64,000 nt of DNA from Amphiura filiformis (lineage: Eukaryota; Echinodermata; Ophiuroidea; Amphilepidida; Amphiuridae). This document shows positions 11,169 to 21,538 of this stretch, one piece after another. Within the stretch, counting starts at the first letter, position 1. The number at the start of each line of letters is the position of its first letter. The notes beneath the pieces were generated by a model. The model saw nothing but the letters and a program-made list of their open reading frames with translations. It was not told the DNA's origin and made no database searches. The DNA lies in assembly GCF_039555335.1 (NCBI RefSeq), contig NC_092641.1:38024437-38088436 (forward strand). The letters are read 5' to 3'. The position numbers and the translations under genes were made by a program.

Positions 11169-12002
11169 TGAAGTCTCCTATAAAGCTGACCATTGCATGG
11201 TTCAGCAAAAATTAAAGTTGTAATTGTATAAAAACATGTTTATTTCAAATTCAATAACTTTTAATTTTATTTTAAAACTGACAGGATCTGAAGAATGTTC
11301 ATCAGTTCTTAAACACTTCTCAAACTTATGTACAATTAGGCACCAGAACTTAACTTTGTTCGATCTTTGGATCGAGCGTCGATGCATGTTATTGATGAAG
11401 TAATAACTATATACTATATAAATTTATATTGGGCAACATCAGTGCAGGCACAGTTCATGATATGCACAATTGATTTTAAAATAAATAACAAGGATCGACC
11501 AAGCACCGATGGTCGATCGAAAGATCAAAGTAATTTGATTATATATAAATTCCAATAAAAGATATTTGGTTTTGAAAAGCAGTGTAAATTTATGGCAAAT
11601 TCACGTGACTTGCCAATAAAATGATTTTCCTTAAACTTAATGATTTTCCTCAAACTATTATGATTTTCCTCAAACGAAACATCACAACATTGCCTATTCA
11701 ATTTTTGTTCCGTTTCATTGCTATGTTCAATACCACTAATTATCTATTACACAGCTTTCAATGGGAAAATGACTAATTTCAGGCGGAATTTTCTCCTATT
11801 CAGAACTCTCACAGTTAAACGCCACCAATAATAGGTGAGGTGAAACTAGATAATTTAGATGCCAAATGAATATAGGTTGACCTGAGACTTTCCTTGTTTT
11901 GATCCTTCTGGCTAGCCAGTAACGGACCTGACATGGAGCTATATGTGACCTGTGCAGTCACAACGAAAGATACCTCTTGTCGGTACCTACATAGATCATA
12001 AG
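11169..12002. other. Intergenic, no gene recognised
   Basis: AT-rich. A short phrase (tgattttcctcaaac) is repeated three times near 11615-11680. No coding signal or RNA gene seen. Confidence 0.4.
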
Positions 12003-12330
12003 CCTTGTTCACACAGTCGGACTTAAACCACTTAATACCGGACTTAAATTACGTCGGTAATAGTATCGGATATAAGTGGCAGTGTGAATGAGCGTCGGAT
12101 ATAACTATATGCGACGTAATGTGCTTTAAATCCGACAATTTAAAGCCGAAGATGACAGTCGTGTTCACACAGTCGGATTTAAATTACGTCGGTAATAGTA
12201 TCGGATATGCCGTGTGAATGAGCGTCGGATATAACTATATTCGACGTAATGTGGTTTAATGACCAGGGTTAAGAGCTGTTAAGACCGATCGAAATGTTAC
12301 GTCCGGTAATAGTAATTACGTGTGAACAGC
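12003..12330 (+). repeat. Two copies of a repeat starting gttcacacagtcgga
   Basis: Copies begin at about 12006 and 12162. Each contains gttcacacagtcgga, taaattacgtcggtaatag, tatcggata, gtgtgaatgagcgtcggata and cgacgtaatgtg. The 'cggata'/'tatccg' phrases make each copy partly palindromic, as in a MITE. Confidence 0.7.
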
Positions 12331-12490
12331 ACTATTGGGCTGTCGGATATAACTGCGAGTATATCACTCGCGCAAAATTTTAATGGGGGGGGGGATGGGC
12401 AGTATGGCCCTGGATGTAGATGGAGATGAAATTTATTAAGCCATAAGCATGATAACAGAAAGGCATGACACATTCGATGGGTGTACCTAA

Positions 12491-12841
12491 GGGGCTGTGC
12501 AATAATCACTCCCCCCCCCCCTCTCGACCCGCCAAAAATCTTTTGCCCCCCACCCCCCTTGCACATGCCCAATTTTTGGGATCCCAATTTGCAAACCTTA
12601 AATGGTCTATATACATGTTGCGAGCACAGCGAGCAGGAAAATTTGCATATTTAAGCGTTTCCGTACGGTTTTGCTAAGCATTTTAGAGTGTTTTATTTAA
12701 AAAGTGCCCCAAGAATGTGTGCCAAAAATCACTTCCTCCCCCTCTCGGCTGGCCAAAAATTGCTTGCTCCCCTTTTGGCTCGCCAAAATTTCTTCCCCCA
12801 AATTTTACCCTCCCCAGGGCTCATAATTATTGCACAGCCCC
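12491..12841. mobile_element. Harbinger-like MITE with TAA duplication
   Basis: ggggctgtgcaataat (12491) is matched by attattgcacagcccc (ending 12841), with TAA immediately outside both ends (12488-12490 and 12842-12844). A 3-bp TWA target duplication fits PIF/Harbinger. The interior is rich in cccccc and 'cgccaaaa' phrases and is non-coding. Confidence 0.75.
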
Positions 12842-12844
12842 TAA

Positions 12845-14229
12845 ATGTGGCAAAGCAAAGAATAAATTCCATTAAGCCCTGACCTATTTTTAATGTTATA
12901 CAAAACATCCAAAACAATGCAACTTTTCATATTTTTGTCTCGCCTGAACTACAGGATGGGCATGGGACTTTTGATAAATTGATAGCTAAGTAGTGTGGAG
13001 AGACTACATGTACATGTATCTCAAGATCTGTGGGGCGTATGGTATTAACGAAACCTGGTGGCAGTAATGATACACACATGCTAACACGTACCTTTCAGCG
13101 TAAGTAATTACACAGGTTGTTGTACTTCGATCTTGCCTAAACTATCTATGATTGAAATTGTAATTATTATTAATCCAGAAAAAAATAAATATTCATTGGC
13201 ACACGATCCAGTGCAGTGAGTGTCAGAAATCTCCGAAAAATAAGCCACAAATCACAAGCGATGAGGGCAGTCTGTTGTAGACTGGAAGTTTACCCATTTG
13301 TTTACGTCACATGATTTGTAAACGTACTGGATTGGAGACTACCCGCCCCCCCCTATGATTTGCAAAAAAAAGAGGAAAAAACGAAAGAGAAGAGGGGGAG
13401 AGAAAAAGGGAAGGGGAGAGAAGAAGAAAAGTGAACCATTGCCATGGTTAGGTGAAGGGGGAATCCCCCAACCTTCCCTTAGGACATCATGCCCCCCTGT
13501 GGAATGCTGACTGACGCGGTTTTAAAGTTGTTGGTTTTTGTATTCATTCCCATTTATCTTTCCCCCATGAAAGTCACCTGGCCTCTCCTGCCTTTTCTCC
13601 CAACCAAGGCTCGATCTTAACTTTAATTGGCACGTACTACTAGCCAGTCGGGTGTGTAACTTAAAAAAGTTACACACCGTAACAGTATTTTTTCCGGAGA
13701 TAATGTTACAATAGATGCACAAGTAGACGGTAGATGATAGTCTACTAGATTTAATACACACAGCAGTTAAGGAATCGGATAGCAACGTTTGCAGTTTTTT
13801 GTGGGACCTGAGAGCGCATCAGATATCGAATTACATTCTGAATACGAGGTATAATGTCAACTTTGAGAAATTTGCACCAAAAATGGTCAAAAAATGCTGA
13901 TTTTTCAAAATCATAAAAAAGCCTGATTTTGGCCCAAATTTCAAATATTTTTGGTGAAATTGGTCAAAATTCAAAAAAATGAAAAAACTGGTCCTAGATA
14001 TTTTGATCTAGTTTTTAAAAATTAATAAAAAATAAAATTTTGGCCCAAGAATTTTTTGTTAGAAAAGAAGTGGGCCAAAAACCATTATTTTTGGGATGTT
14101 GGGCCAAAAATAGCATTTTGGCCCAAATTTGACCTCACAGATGAACTTATCAAGTCTTTGCCATTCTAAATATGTATACTTTTATATACTTTAGACCAAC
14201 AATTTAGAAGTTTAGAGGCCCAAACGTTT
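12845..14229. other. Intergenic, no gene recognised
   Basis: Contains a purine-rich tract (13365-13430), part of the 47986-48598 repeat arm (about 13795-13870), and a low-complexity stretch rich in 'ttggcccaaa' (13920-14125). Nothing codes. Confidence 0.4.
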
Positions 14230-14307
14230 CCATAATTCCAACCTTAAGTTTGATTGTCTCTATTAATTTTGTTTTCTCTCTAATTTGTTTGCATATGATT
14301 TCCATAG

Positions 14308-14715
14308 GTCTTCGTGGATTATGAACATGTGAACATGAATTTTAAACATTTGCAATTCCGAGTTGAAAAGATGGCAGACAAACACACAGATGGTCATGCA
14401 GAATGTAACTGCGGCTGCTGGAAGTGGACTGGTATGAATCCGAATGGGCGGTGTGGCACGATGTTTGTGGCAGGAAAGAGAATGAACGCCCACAGGGTTT
14501 CGTATATGGCTTTCAACAAGTGCATTGACCTTCCACGTAATGTGTATCATTTGTGTCGTAGGCCTTGGTGTGTGAACCCAAGCCACCTGTCCCATGAAGA
14601 AATTGAAATCTATGTTGACAGGAAGACATGCAAGCAAAGAGGTCATTGCACTAACAATCACAAAATGAATGGCAAAGTCTACAAGAATTGTATCTTCACC
14701 AAAGTTTGTAAACAG
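14308..14715 (+). CDS. HNH/His-Me-finger (I-PpoI-like) domain exon, copy 1
   Basis: This 408-nt exon lies between an acceptor (tttccatag) and a donor (aaacag|gtgagt). Both edges fall on codon boundaries (phase 0-0). It encodes about 136 residues. A CGCWKWTG...GRCG...AHRVSYM stretch leads into HLCRRPWCVNPSHL, the hallmark of His-Me-finger/HNH nucleases of the I-PpoI/HNH_3 type. Here the His of HLC corresponds to the general base, and the Cys/Cys/His are zinc ligands. A second Cys/His cluster follows (TCKQRGHC...NNH...NC). In an alignment by eye, the metal-binding Asn of I-PpoI (N119) is Tyr here, so the domain may bind DNA or zinc without cutting. It splices in phase to either 16549 or 18168. 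The family call is good; loss of catalysis is inference. Confidence 0.8.
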
Positions 14716-14781
14716 GTGAGTTTTCATCACTTTTATGAGTTTATCCGTTTCCCAAGCTTTGAATTGTATAGAATGCGTTGA

Positions 14782-15353
14782 CCAGAGTCATGTTAAACAT
14801 CAAGCATGTGGATCGGATTCCAAATGAAACCATCTACAATCTTACCAACACTACTCCACTGGTTGCCAGAGTTTTAAAAATTCATCAACTCGGCCATGAT
14901 ATATATAACTGCATCTTGAGGACGCGGAGCCTGTGAAAGAATATGTGACAAGATCTGGTCCATGGGGCCAAAGGCGGCAAAATTTGAAACTGAGATAAAG
15001 GTAAAAATGTGGAGTAAAAAAACAATATTAAAATACATAAGGAAATAGACATCATAAAACTTCATAATTTAAGAACCAAGTATGCTACACCTTCAGTGAA
15101 TGATGTCTATTGTATGTATAATGTAATAATTACAGTAACTCAATTTTCAAAAATGCCTCCTTTAAGTGGCCCCCATGGACCAGATCGTGTCACATATGCC
15201 TTTATATTCCACCACACGGGAAGAGGAAACCAGGACAGTTGCGTACACACTGTACTTACATTATGTCCAGCACCTCCTGGGAGATACTGAAGGGATGCTT
15301 GTTGCAATAGTTGGAGAAAGCTGGTCCGCAGCCGACTGATGATGATAATGATG
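14782..15353. mobile_element. Insert present in exon-copy 1 downstream intron only, with palindromic core
   Basis: Compared with the paralogous intron after 16953, copy 1 has about 570 extra bases between gcgttgacca and ttaaaatcattctc. Within it, atatgtgacaagatctggtc (about 14941) is inverted at about 15175-15198. It is probably a non-coding MITE, or the sequence was lost from copy 2. Confidence 0.55.
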
Positions 15354-15380
15354 TCCATTAAAATCATTCTCCCCATTGTG

Positions 15381-15492
15381 CTGTTCCAGTTGAAATCCAC
15401 ACACCTACTATGGAAGACATGACCTTGATCTCCCACATAGGGGGTAGATTAAGGTCACATCTTCCATAGGTGGTGTATTTCAAATGGAACAA
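15381..15492. mobile_element. 'ttccagttgaaatccaca' MITE, copy in the intron
   Basis: One of at least six short palindromic elements in the window, with ends ttccagttgaaatcca and tttcaaatggaa and an interior tggaagacatgaccttgat..ctccca plus its inverse. It is shared with the paralogous site at 17061, so it pre-dates the exon duplication. Confidence 0.7.
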
Positions 15493-15499
15493 CCCGCCA

Positions 15500-16477
15500 A
15501 TATCCCCTAACTCTAACCCCAACTGTAGTGATAAGCATTAAAGAAGCATTAGTGATCCACAGCATCAGCCCCCCCCACTTTTCTCAGAAGAAGTTGAGAT
15601 TTATCACTGGAAACCTCTGGCTACATAATGTTTATGTACAACAAATTTCTTGCAGAACTTGAATAACCTTCTGGTATACCGGAATGAAATTGCAACAAAT
15701 TGTTTATGGAGAAGTGTACACACATTAAATCATGTATAACTCGCAATTCATGCAAAATTTCTTCGGAATCAACTGAAATGTTGGGAATTTTTTGTAGATA
15801 TCTACAGAAAAATGTCATAAAAAGGATAATGGGATCACGAAATATTCATTTAATTGTACCTATAGAACTCATACCCCAACCCTAATCCTAAATCTCAAAC
15901 CAAACCCTAACCTGTATACCAGTTTTAAATAAATGCCCAGGGGCATGTCATTTTTCCAAAAGAGGGAGGGGCATTTATTGGAAGTGAATTTTCGGTGAAA
16001 AAAGCTTCAAAATCAGCCAGTAACTTTAAAGAAGAATCAGCAACTACTAGGGGAAACAGGGGGGGGGGGCAAGAGTTCTGACTGGGGGTATTTGCCCCCC
16101 CCATGGCGCCGCCACTGTTGAACTGTTTTAGACACCTATACACTTAATGAGCAAATGATACTCAATCAATGTCAAAATGGTCCACGAAATGGCTTCAACT
16201 GGGCCTTAATTTTGAACATGCTTCCAATTCTGAGGGGGCACATCCCCCTGGCCCTGCATTCAAAAAGGTGGCGACAAAAACTGTGCCCCTTTGCCCAAAC
16301 AAATTCCTGGATCCCCCACTGCGCTGAATTGCTTCTTTGTTTTCCGACACACAAAAGGTCATTATGCTTTGACACTGGTTATACTTTGACTATTTTCTTA
16401 CCATTTTCCAACCTACAAATGTATGCAGCCACAATTAGTACTGCTGGGTCTATCAGGCTTCCTGTGAAAAATGTTGT
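15500..16477. other. Intron sequence with dispersed repeats
   Basis: Non-coding. 15640-15845 is an inverted relative of 5700-5850. 16155-16260 contains atggtccacgaaatggcttc, related in inverted form to the 10059-11168 element and to 17281-17310. Confidence 0.45.
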
Positions 16478-16548
16478 AAGCTTTTAAGTTTGATTGTGTT
16501 TATTAATTTTGTTTCCTCTGTTTGTTTTCATATGATTTCCATACATAG

Positions 16549-16953
16549 GGATTTGTGGGTTATGCAAACATGAATTTTGAACATTTGCAATTCCGAGTTG
16601 AAACGATGGCAGACAAACACACAGATGGTCATGCAGAATGTAACTGCGGCTGCTGGAAGTGGACTGGTATGAATCCGAATGGGCGGTGTGGCACGATGTT
16701 TGTGGCAGGAAAGAGAATGAACGCCCACAGGGTTTCGTATATGGCTTTCAACAAGTGCATTGACCTTCCACATAATGTGTATCATTTGTGTGGTAGGCCT
16801 TGGTGTGTGAACCCAAGCCACCTGTCCCATGAAGAATATGAAATCTCCTTAGGCAGGGAGACATGCAAGCAAAGAGGTCATTGCACTGACAATCACAAAT
16901 CTGTGGATGGCAAAGTCTACAAGAATTGTATCTTCACCAAAGTTTGTAAGCAG
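16549..16953 (+). CDS. HNH/His-Me-finger (I-PpoI-like) domain exon, copy 2
   Basis: A 405-nt exon, acceptor ccatacatag and donor aagcag|gtgagc, again phase 0-0. It is nearly identical to 14308-14715: the first 80 or so residues of the domain are almost unchanged. Differences cluster after the HLCGRPWCVNPSHL motif (EEYEISLGRETC here, EEIEIYVDRKTC in copy 1). The position matching the I-PpoI metal-binding Asn is Ser. Conserved flanking intron sequence (ttgattgt.t.tattaattttgtt upstream, MITE downstream) shows a tandem genomic duplication and not retroposition. Because both copies are symmetric exons, a transcript could use either one, both in series, or neither, and remain in frame. Confidence 0.8.
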
Positions 16954-17060
16954 GTGAGCTTTTTTCATCACTTTTATGAGTTTTATTGATCATTTCCCAA
17001 GCTTTGAATTGTATGTAGAATGTGTTGACCATTAAAATCATTCTCTAGTTTAATGTGGTA

Positions 17061-17160
17061 TTCCAGTTGAAATCCATACACTGACCATATGGAAGACATG
17101 ATCTTGATCTCCCATACTTGAGGTAGATGAAGGTCACATGGATTTCAAATGGAATAACTC
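17061..17160. mobile_element. 'ttccagttgaaatccata' MITE, paralogous copy
   Basis: Same element and same position relative to the exon as 15381-15492. It ends in gatttcaaatggaata. Confidence 0.7.
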
Positions 17161-18167
17161 ACCAATTCTATCCCCAACCCTAACTATATAACCCAACGGT
17201 AGTAAAGCAGTAATCATACTTATAAAACTCTTACCCTAATCCTAATCCCCTGAGTGTTTTGGGGAAAAAATAACAATAAATGCCGAATTGAAGCCATTTC
17301 GAGGACCATTTTTATGCCTCCACTGCGAGGCATACTGTTTTTGCAATGTCCGTGCTTCCGTGCATCTCAGGCATGGATGGGCGGGATTGATTTTCAGGAT
17401 AGGTGGGTCATGGTCAGAACCCAGGGGGGGGGGGCACTCGACTTTGATGTGCGGACAGCAGTTCGAAACTAGGTGTCTTTTGGTGAGAGCCTAGACACCA
17501 AAAATGGGGGGGGGGGGTCTTTCAGTGAGAAGGCCCCCAAAAGGGGGTCTTTCTGTGAGACTGGGGAAAATCTTACCAAAAAAGGTCAAAGGTCATTTGA
17601 GGTCAACTTGTAAATTTGGTCTCATATGAACAGTTCAAATCCTATTGCAACCATTATTATGTTCTGATGAATCCAAGTGTGTAAAAATATTATGTGCACA
17701 TACATGTACATGTAGAGTCTGGAATATTCACTCATTTAGGTAATGATAATTTACCATGGTGATGCAATTAGCTACATTGATTTTTGACTAAATTATACAG
17801 GGCACAAACACATGACTGTGAAGAAGGGCAATTTGTTCATACGCTTGGCAAGGTAAACGCACTGATTTGCATCTGCCACTGCAAAACATGATGTTACTCT
17901 CAACTTGAGATGAGACACACTAAACTACATTTATCTGTATGTAACATTGCTAAGTGATAAAATTTAACTTCCTGTTTATTGCATTGCAATAAATACTCTG
18001 ATTTTAAAACTTTCTTATCATGCAACTTCAACTTAATTGATAAAACAATTCAACATGGTACTAATTAAGACCTGTGGGCTTCAACCTGTTGGCTTACACT
18101 GCCTGTACAAATGTAGACATCTAGTGTTTAAACAGATCCTTTATACTTGATTCATATTTACTTTCAG
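17161..18167. other. Intron between the His-Me exon and the terminal exon
   Basis: Contains G-runs (17426-17520) and a tandem 'aaaaggtcaaaggtcatttgaggtc' area, otherwise AT-rich. It ends with a good acceptor (tttactttcag). Confidence 0.5.
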
Positions 18168-19355
18168 GTCAACACGAGAACAAGACCAACGACTGAAGAC
18201 CACATACCAATGCCCCAAACACAACCATTAAGACCAAAGAGGCGTTGGAATGGCCTATTACCTCCAAAATGCAGGTATTGTCATCGATGGTTTGGAAGTA
18301 CCTCTGGTTATCTCTCTCACAAACGTCACCATGAACTGAACATAAAACCATACTGGTATAAAAACAAATGCAAATTATTCAATCATCTGAGTGAAAAGAA
18401 AGTGAATGAAGTGACTCAGAGGCGGCCTCAGGGAAGAAAAAACACACATATGTATTGCTACCAGGGTAGATCATGCCATCCATTGAGACCAAAAAGGTGT
18501 CAGAATGGCCTATTACCACCAAAATGCAAGTATTGTCACCGATGGTTTGGAAGTACCTCTCGTTATCTTTTTCACAAACATCACCACGAACTGAACATTA
18601 AACCATACTGGTATAGAAACAAATGCAAATTATTCTGTCATTTGAGTGAAAAAGTAAATGAAGTGACTCAAAGAAGAAAAACTAGACATGTGTATTGCTA
18701 CCAGGGTAGATCATGCCATCAACAGTTTGACAAGAGGCTTCATGGGTTTACCAACATGAGTCATCCAGTCAAATCCAATTATTTCAAGGATGTGAAAGAC
18801 TCTCACATCTCGGGTTATTTAGACAGTGAATCAATGATGCAACATCATCTTGTTCTTTGTTTAGAAAACCAAGCGGCTGTAATATCTCAACCATCCCCAA
18901 CCAAGAAATTGAAACCACAAGCTACCAACACGACGAATCCAGTCAAACTTGGTAATTTAGACTCTAAATCAATGCAACATCAAGTCCATTGTGTAGAAAA
19001 TCAAGCAATTTCAATATCTCAATCACCTGCTGCCAGGAACAGTGATAAGCTATCAGCGTATTTACCAAGACTTACTGAACATTGTGATAGCCAAACCCGA
19101 GACCCATCACTTGACTCTCATTCACGTAAGACCAATACCCGGGTCCAATCACTTCCCGCACATTCACATAAGACCACACCGCAAGATAGCCAAACCCGAG
19201 ACTCATCACCTGAATCTCATTCACATAAGACCAATACCCGGGTCCAATCACTTCCCACACATTCACATAAGACCACACCGCAAGTAACTGTTTACCGTCA
19301 AGTTATAGAAGGTATTCCCTACTACATGTACGAGGGGGTATCCAAAAGTTTTTGA
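18168..19355 (+). CDS. Terminal exon of the HNH/His-Me zinc-finger gene: two atypical fingers and a Ser/Thr/His-rich tail
   Basis: The exon begins after tttactttcag in phase 0, matching the donors at 14715 and 16953. It encodes about 395 residues. An 85-residue block is present twice: LRPKR..NGLLPPKC, then an atypical finger CRYCHRWFGSTS..SHKRHH or CKYCHRWFGSTS..FHKHHH, then ELNIKPYWY, NKCKLF and a YCYQGRSCH closing segment. The same finger starts the protein at 7170-8021. A low-complexity region follows with a perfect-register 33-residue tandem repeat (DSQTRD...KTTPQ, nucleotides about 19090-19281). The last eight codons (YEGVSKSF plus stop) are read from the mariner terminal repeat at 19331, so the original C-terminus has been replaced. 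No classical TGEKP finger array is present. Nuclear and DNA-associated by analogy. Confidence 0.75.
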   Translation, partial: VNTRTRPTTEDHIPMPQTQPLRPKRRWNGLLPPKCRYCHRWFGSTSGYLSHKRHHELNIKPYWYKNKCKLFNHLSEKKVNEVTQRRPQGRKNTHMYCYQGRSCHPLRPKRCQNGLLPPKCKYCHRWFGSTSRYLFHKHHHELNIKPYWYRNKCKLFCHLSEKVNEVTQRRKTRHVYCYQGRSCHQQFDKRLHGFTNMSHPVKSNYFKDVKDSHISGYLDSESMMQHHLVLCLENQAAVISQPSPTKKLKPQATNTTNPVKLGNLDSKSMQHQVHCVENQAISISQSPAARNSDKLSAYLPRLTEHCDSQTRDPSLDSHSRKTNTRVQSLPAHSHKTTPQDSQTRDSSPESHSHKTNTRVQSLPTHSHKTTPQVTVYRQVIEGIPYYMYEGVSKSF

Positions 19356-19626
19356 CATCACCCAGAAGCGAAGGAGCTATATCGATGAAATTTTGTCAGT
19401 GTAATTACTGGTCCTTCTCTACATTATGGTCCAAAAATGGTCTCATAAGTATGTTTACTTTTTTTACAGGTGGCGCTAGATGGGCAGTAGGCGCATAACC
19501 TGTAAAATGGTGAAAATTGAGGCACGCAGCGTGATTAAGTTCCTGCATTTGAAGGGTTAGGCCTACAATGCTCAGAAAATCTATGATGAAATGAAAGCTA
19601 TCTACGGTGATGATTGCTCATCATAT
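19331..19626 (+). mobile_element. 5' part of a mariner (Tc1/mariner) transposon
   Basis: Starts right after a TA with the terminal repeat cgagggggtatccaaaagtt. A transposase N-terminus follows from the ATG at 19507 (IEARSVIKFLHLKG ... YDEMKAIYGDDCSSY), the helix-turn-helix part of mariner transposases. An in-frame TAG sits at 19558-19560. The element stops abruptly at about 19626. No catalytic domain or 3' inverted repeat was found downstream. Confidence 0.85.
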
Positions 19627-20260
19627 GAATACACATTTGCAGGTGTCCTGATCAACATAGTGGTGCTTGATCCGATTTTTTCATGGTTGCTGCAATATTG
19701 AGCTATACTGTGATGACCATAACTGAATTTTATGATCGATACTATCAAATGAATTTGATTCTCATAAAGAAGGCAAGAAAACTTGACGAAAGTTCTTCAG
19801 TCGGATGCAAAACCACATCACGGGCTACCATTTCGGAGGATCTGTTTTGGTATATTGCCTCCCACTGCCGGCCTATACGTCTAGAGCTTGTGAAAAGCTT
19901 GTTGCGTCTTTCCGTAATTTCATTCTTGGTTTTGATAGGGTTTGAAGTGTTGCAAGAAGTCAATGTGCTTGATCAGCTGTCTGATTCAGCAACTTTGATC
20001 TTTTCACTTGTCATATCTTTTGCTGTACCTATAATTAACAACACCATACGATCAGCTGCAAATGAAGAGGTGCGAAGACAGGATCTGGAACGCAAAGTAG
20101 AAAAATGGTTGAAAAGATACAAAAAGATTCACCCAGAATTGGTATATTTAACGGAAGAACCTGTTGAAGAAACGGAACCTCAGGAAGTTGATGGAATAGA
20201 GTCTCACCGTGACGGCTTACATATGACTGTAGTCAAATCGACGGTTGAAGGACAGCCAAA
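19627..20260 (+). pseudogene. Copy of the C-terminal half of the multi-pass membrane protein, fused to mariner
   Basis: From gaatacacatttgcagg onward the sequence matches, on the opposite strand, the membrane-protein genes at 28083-30302 and 35010-37436. It covers the last two or three membrane segments and the cytoplasmic tail. One base is missing near 19680 (gattttttcatgg versus gattttcttcatgg), so the frame changes once. After that it is open to 20390 with no stop in the homologous part. It shares some differences with each of the two full genes (LQEVNVL with one, VGCKTT with the other), so it derives from a third paralogue or an older state. Homology ends after ggacagccaaa. Confidence 0.85.
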
Positions 20261-21538
20261 ACCAGGGGCTATTTTAACGTGCCTCCTGGCACGTTTGTGC
20301 AGTGAGATCAAAATTCCGTGCAGTGAGAATTCAAAATCTGTGCTTAAAACATTTCTAATCATTTTGACATACTCAATAGGGATGCTTTAATTAGAGTACC
20401 TTCACATGTAATATTTCAAAAAATTTCACGTTTCACCCCTTTCCTCATGTTTCTCGAAAACTAATTTTCAAATGACCTCATGCATATTATACACTAGTAG
20501 TAGTATCGTCAACTCCCTCCCCCACGCTTTGCTGCTAACGACATTGTTTACAGCCTAAAGAAGGTCTGGCAGCTTTCAATTTGCCAACGTGCGTGCTATA
20601 TGGGTTGGTGGTGCGGCAACGCTTGGCGATCGCAACAAAAAGACACACATCATGCAGTTATTGTTAACTACATGTATGCACACAACACAGGGGCACTCAC
20701 AATAGGCAATTGACCCGTAGGCCTACTGGTAGCGCTGTGTTGTAGATATAGAAGATGAACTAGTTAGCGTCATATATCAAAAAGTATAAAAGCTATGATT
20801 TTAGTAGGTATGTCACAGTGGCTGCACAATAATTCTGCCACACTGTGCATGCAAGCATAACAGTGAATTGAAAAGCGCGCGCTTCAAAGTTGACCAATTT
20901 TAGAAAACATCATGTCAAAAAATGAATTTCCTCACAATGCTTCATTTATCCAAAATGTTTGAATTTTTAATATATGGTGTGTGAAGACTTTCCGAGGCTA
21001 CCATCGGGTCCGCATAAAAATTAAATATTGTTTTGTTTAAGAGCTACTGCCTGTTTTTATGGATTTTTGAAGATCGCTCATAAATCAGTAAATATAGGCC
21101 TATTGATATAAAGGGACCTACCACCATTTAGCTGAAATATTAATCTTTCTTAGCATGTAAATTATTTCCGTCGACAACGAATGACACACTTCCCTTGCCT
21201 TGAGTAAAACTAATTAAAAACAAAACATTATCAAAGAAATTTTTAGGGAGTAATTTTCCAAACCACAATAGCTCTAAGCCATTGTGTGTGCCCAAGGCCA
21301 TACTATTTTTGTATACGCGATACAGTACAATGGCTGTTCTTTTTACCATTTGTCTTCCCGTGTTAATCCAGATAACAAAATGTTAATTTAAAGTCTCATT
21401 GCAAATGAATTTTTATTTTTACTTTGAGCAATGGTGACACATACCATGTTTACAGAAAAAAATGAAAATTCTATTCCAGACATCGTCAAAATGTCAAACT
21501 TTGTATTTTTTTGTATTATATTTAAGTAATTACCGATA

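Noticed and set aside
14263-14730. 155-codon minus-strand ORF over the HNH exon (and 16528-16830)
   Set aside because: Antisense of the HNH-like exon. The plus frame has the domain motif and splice sites.
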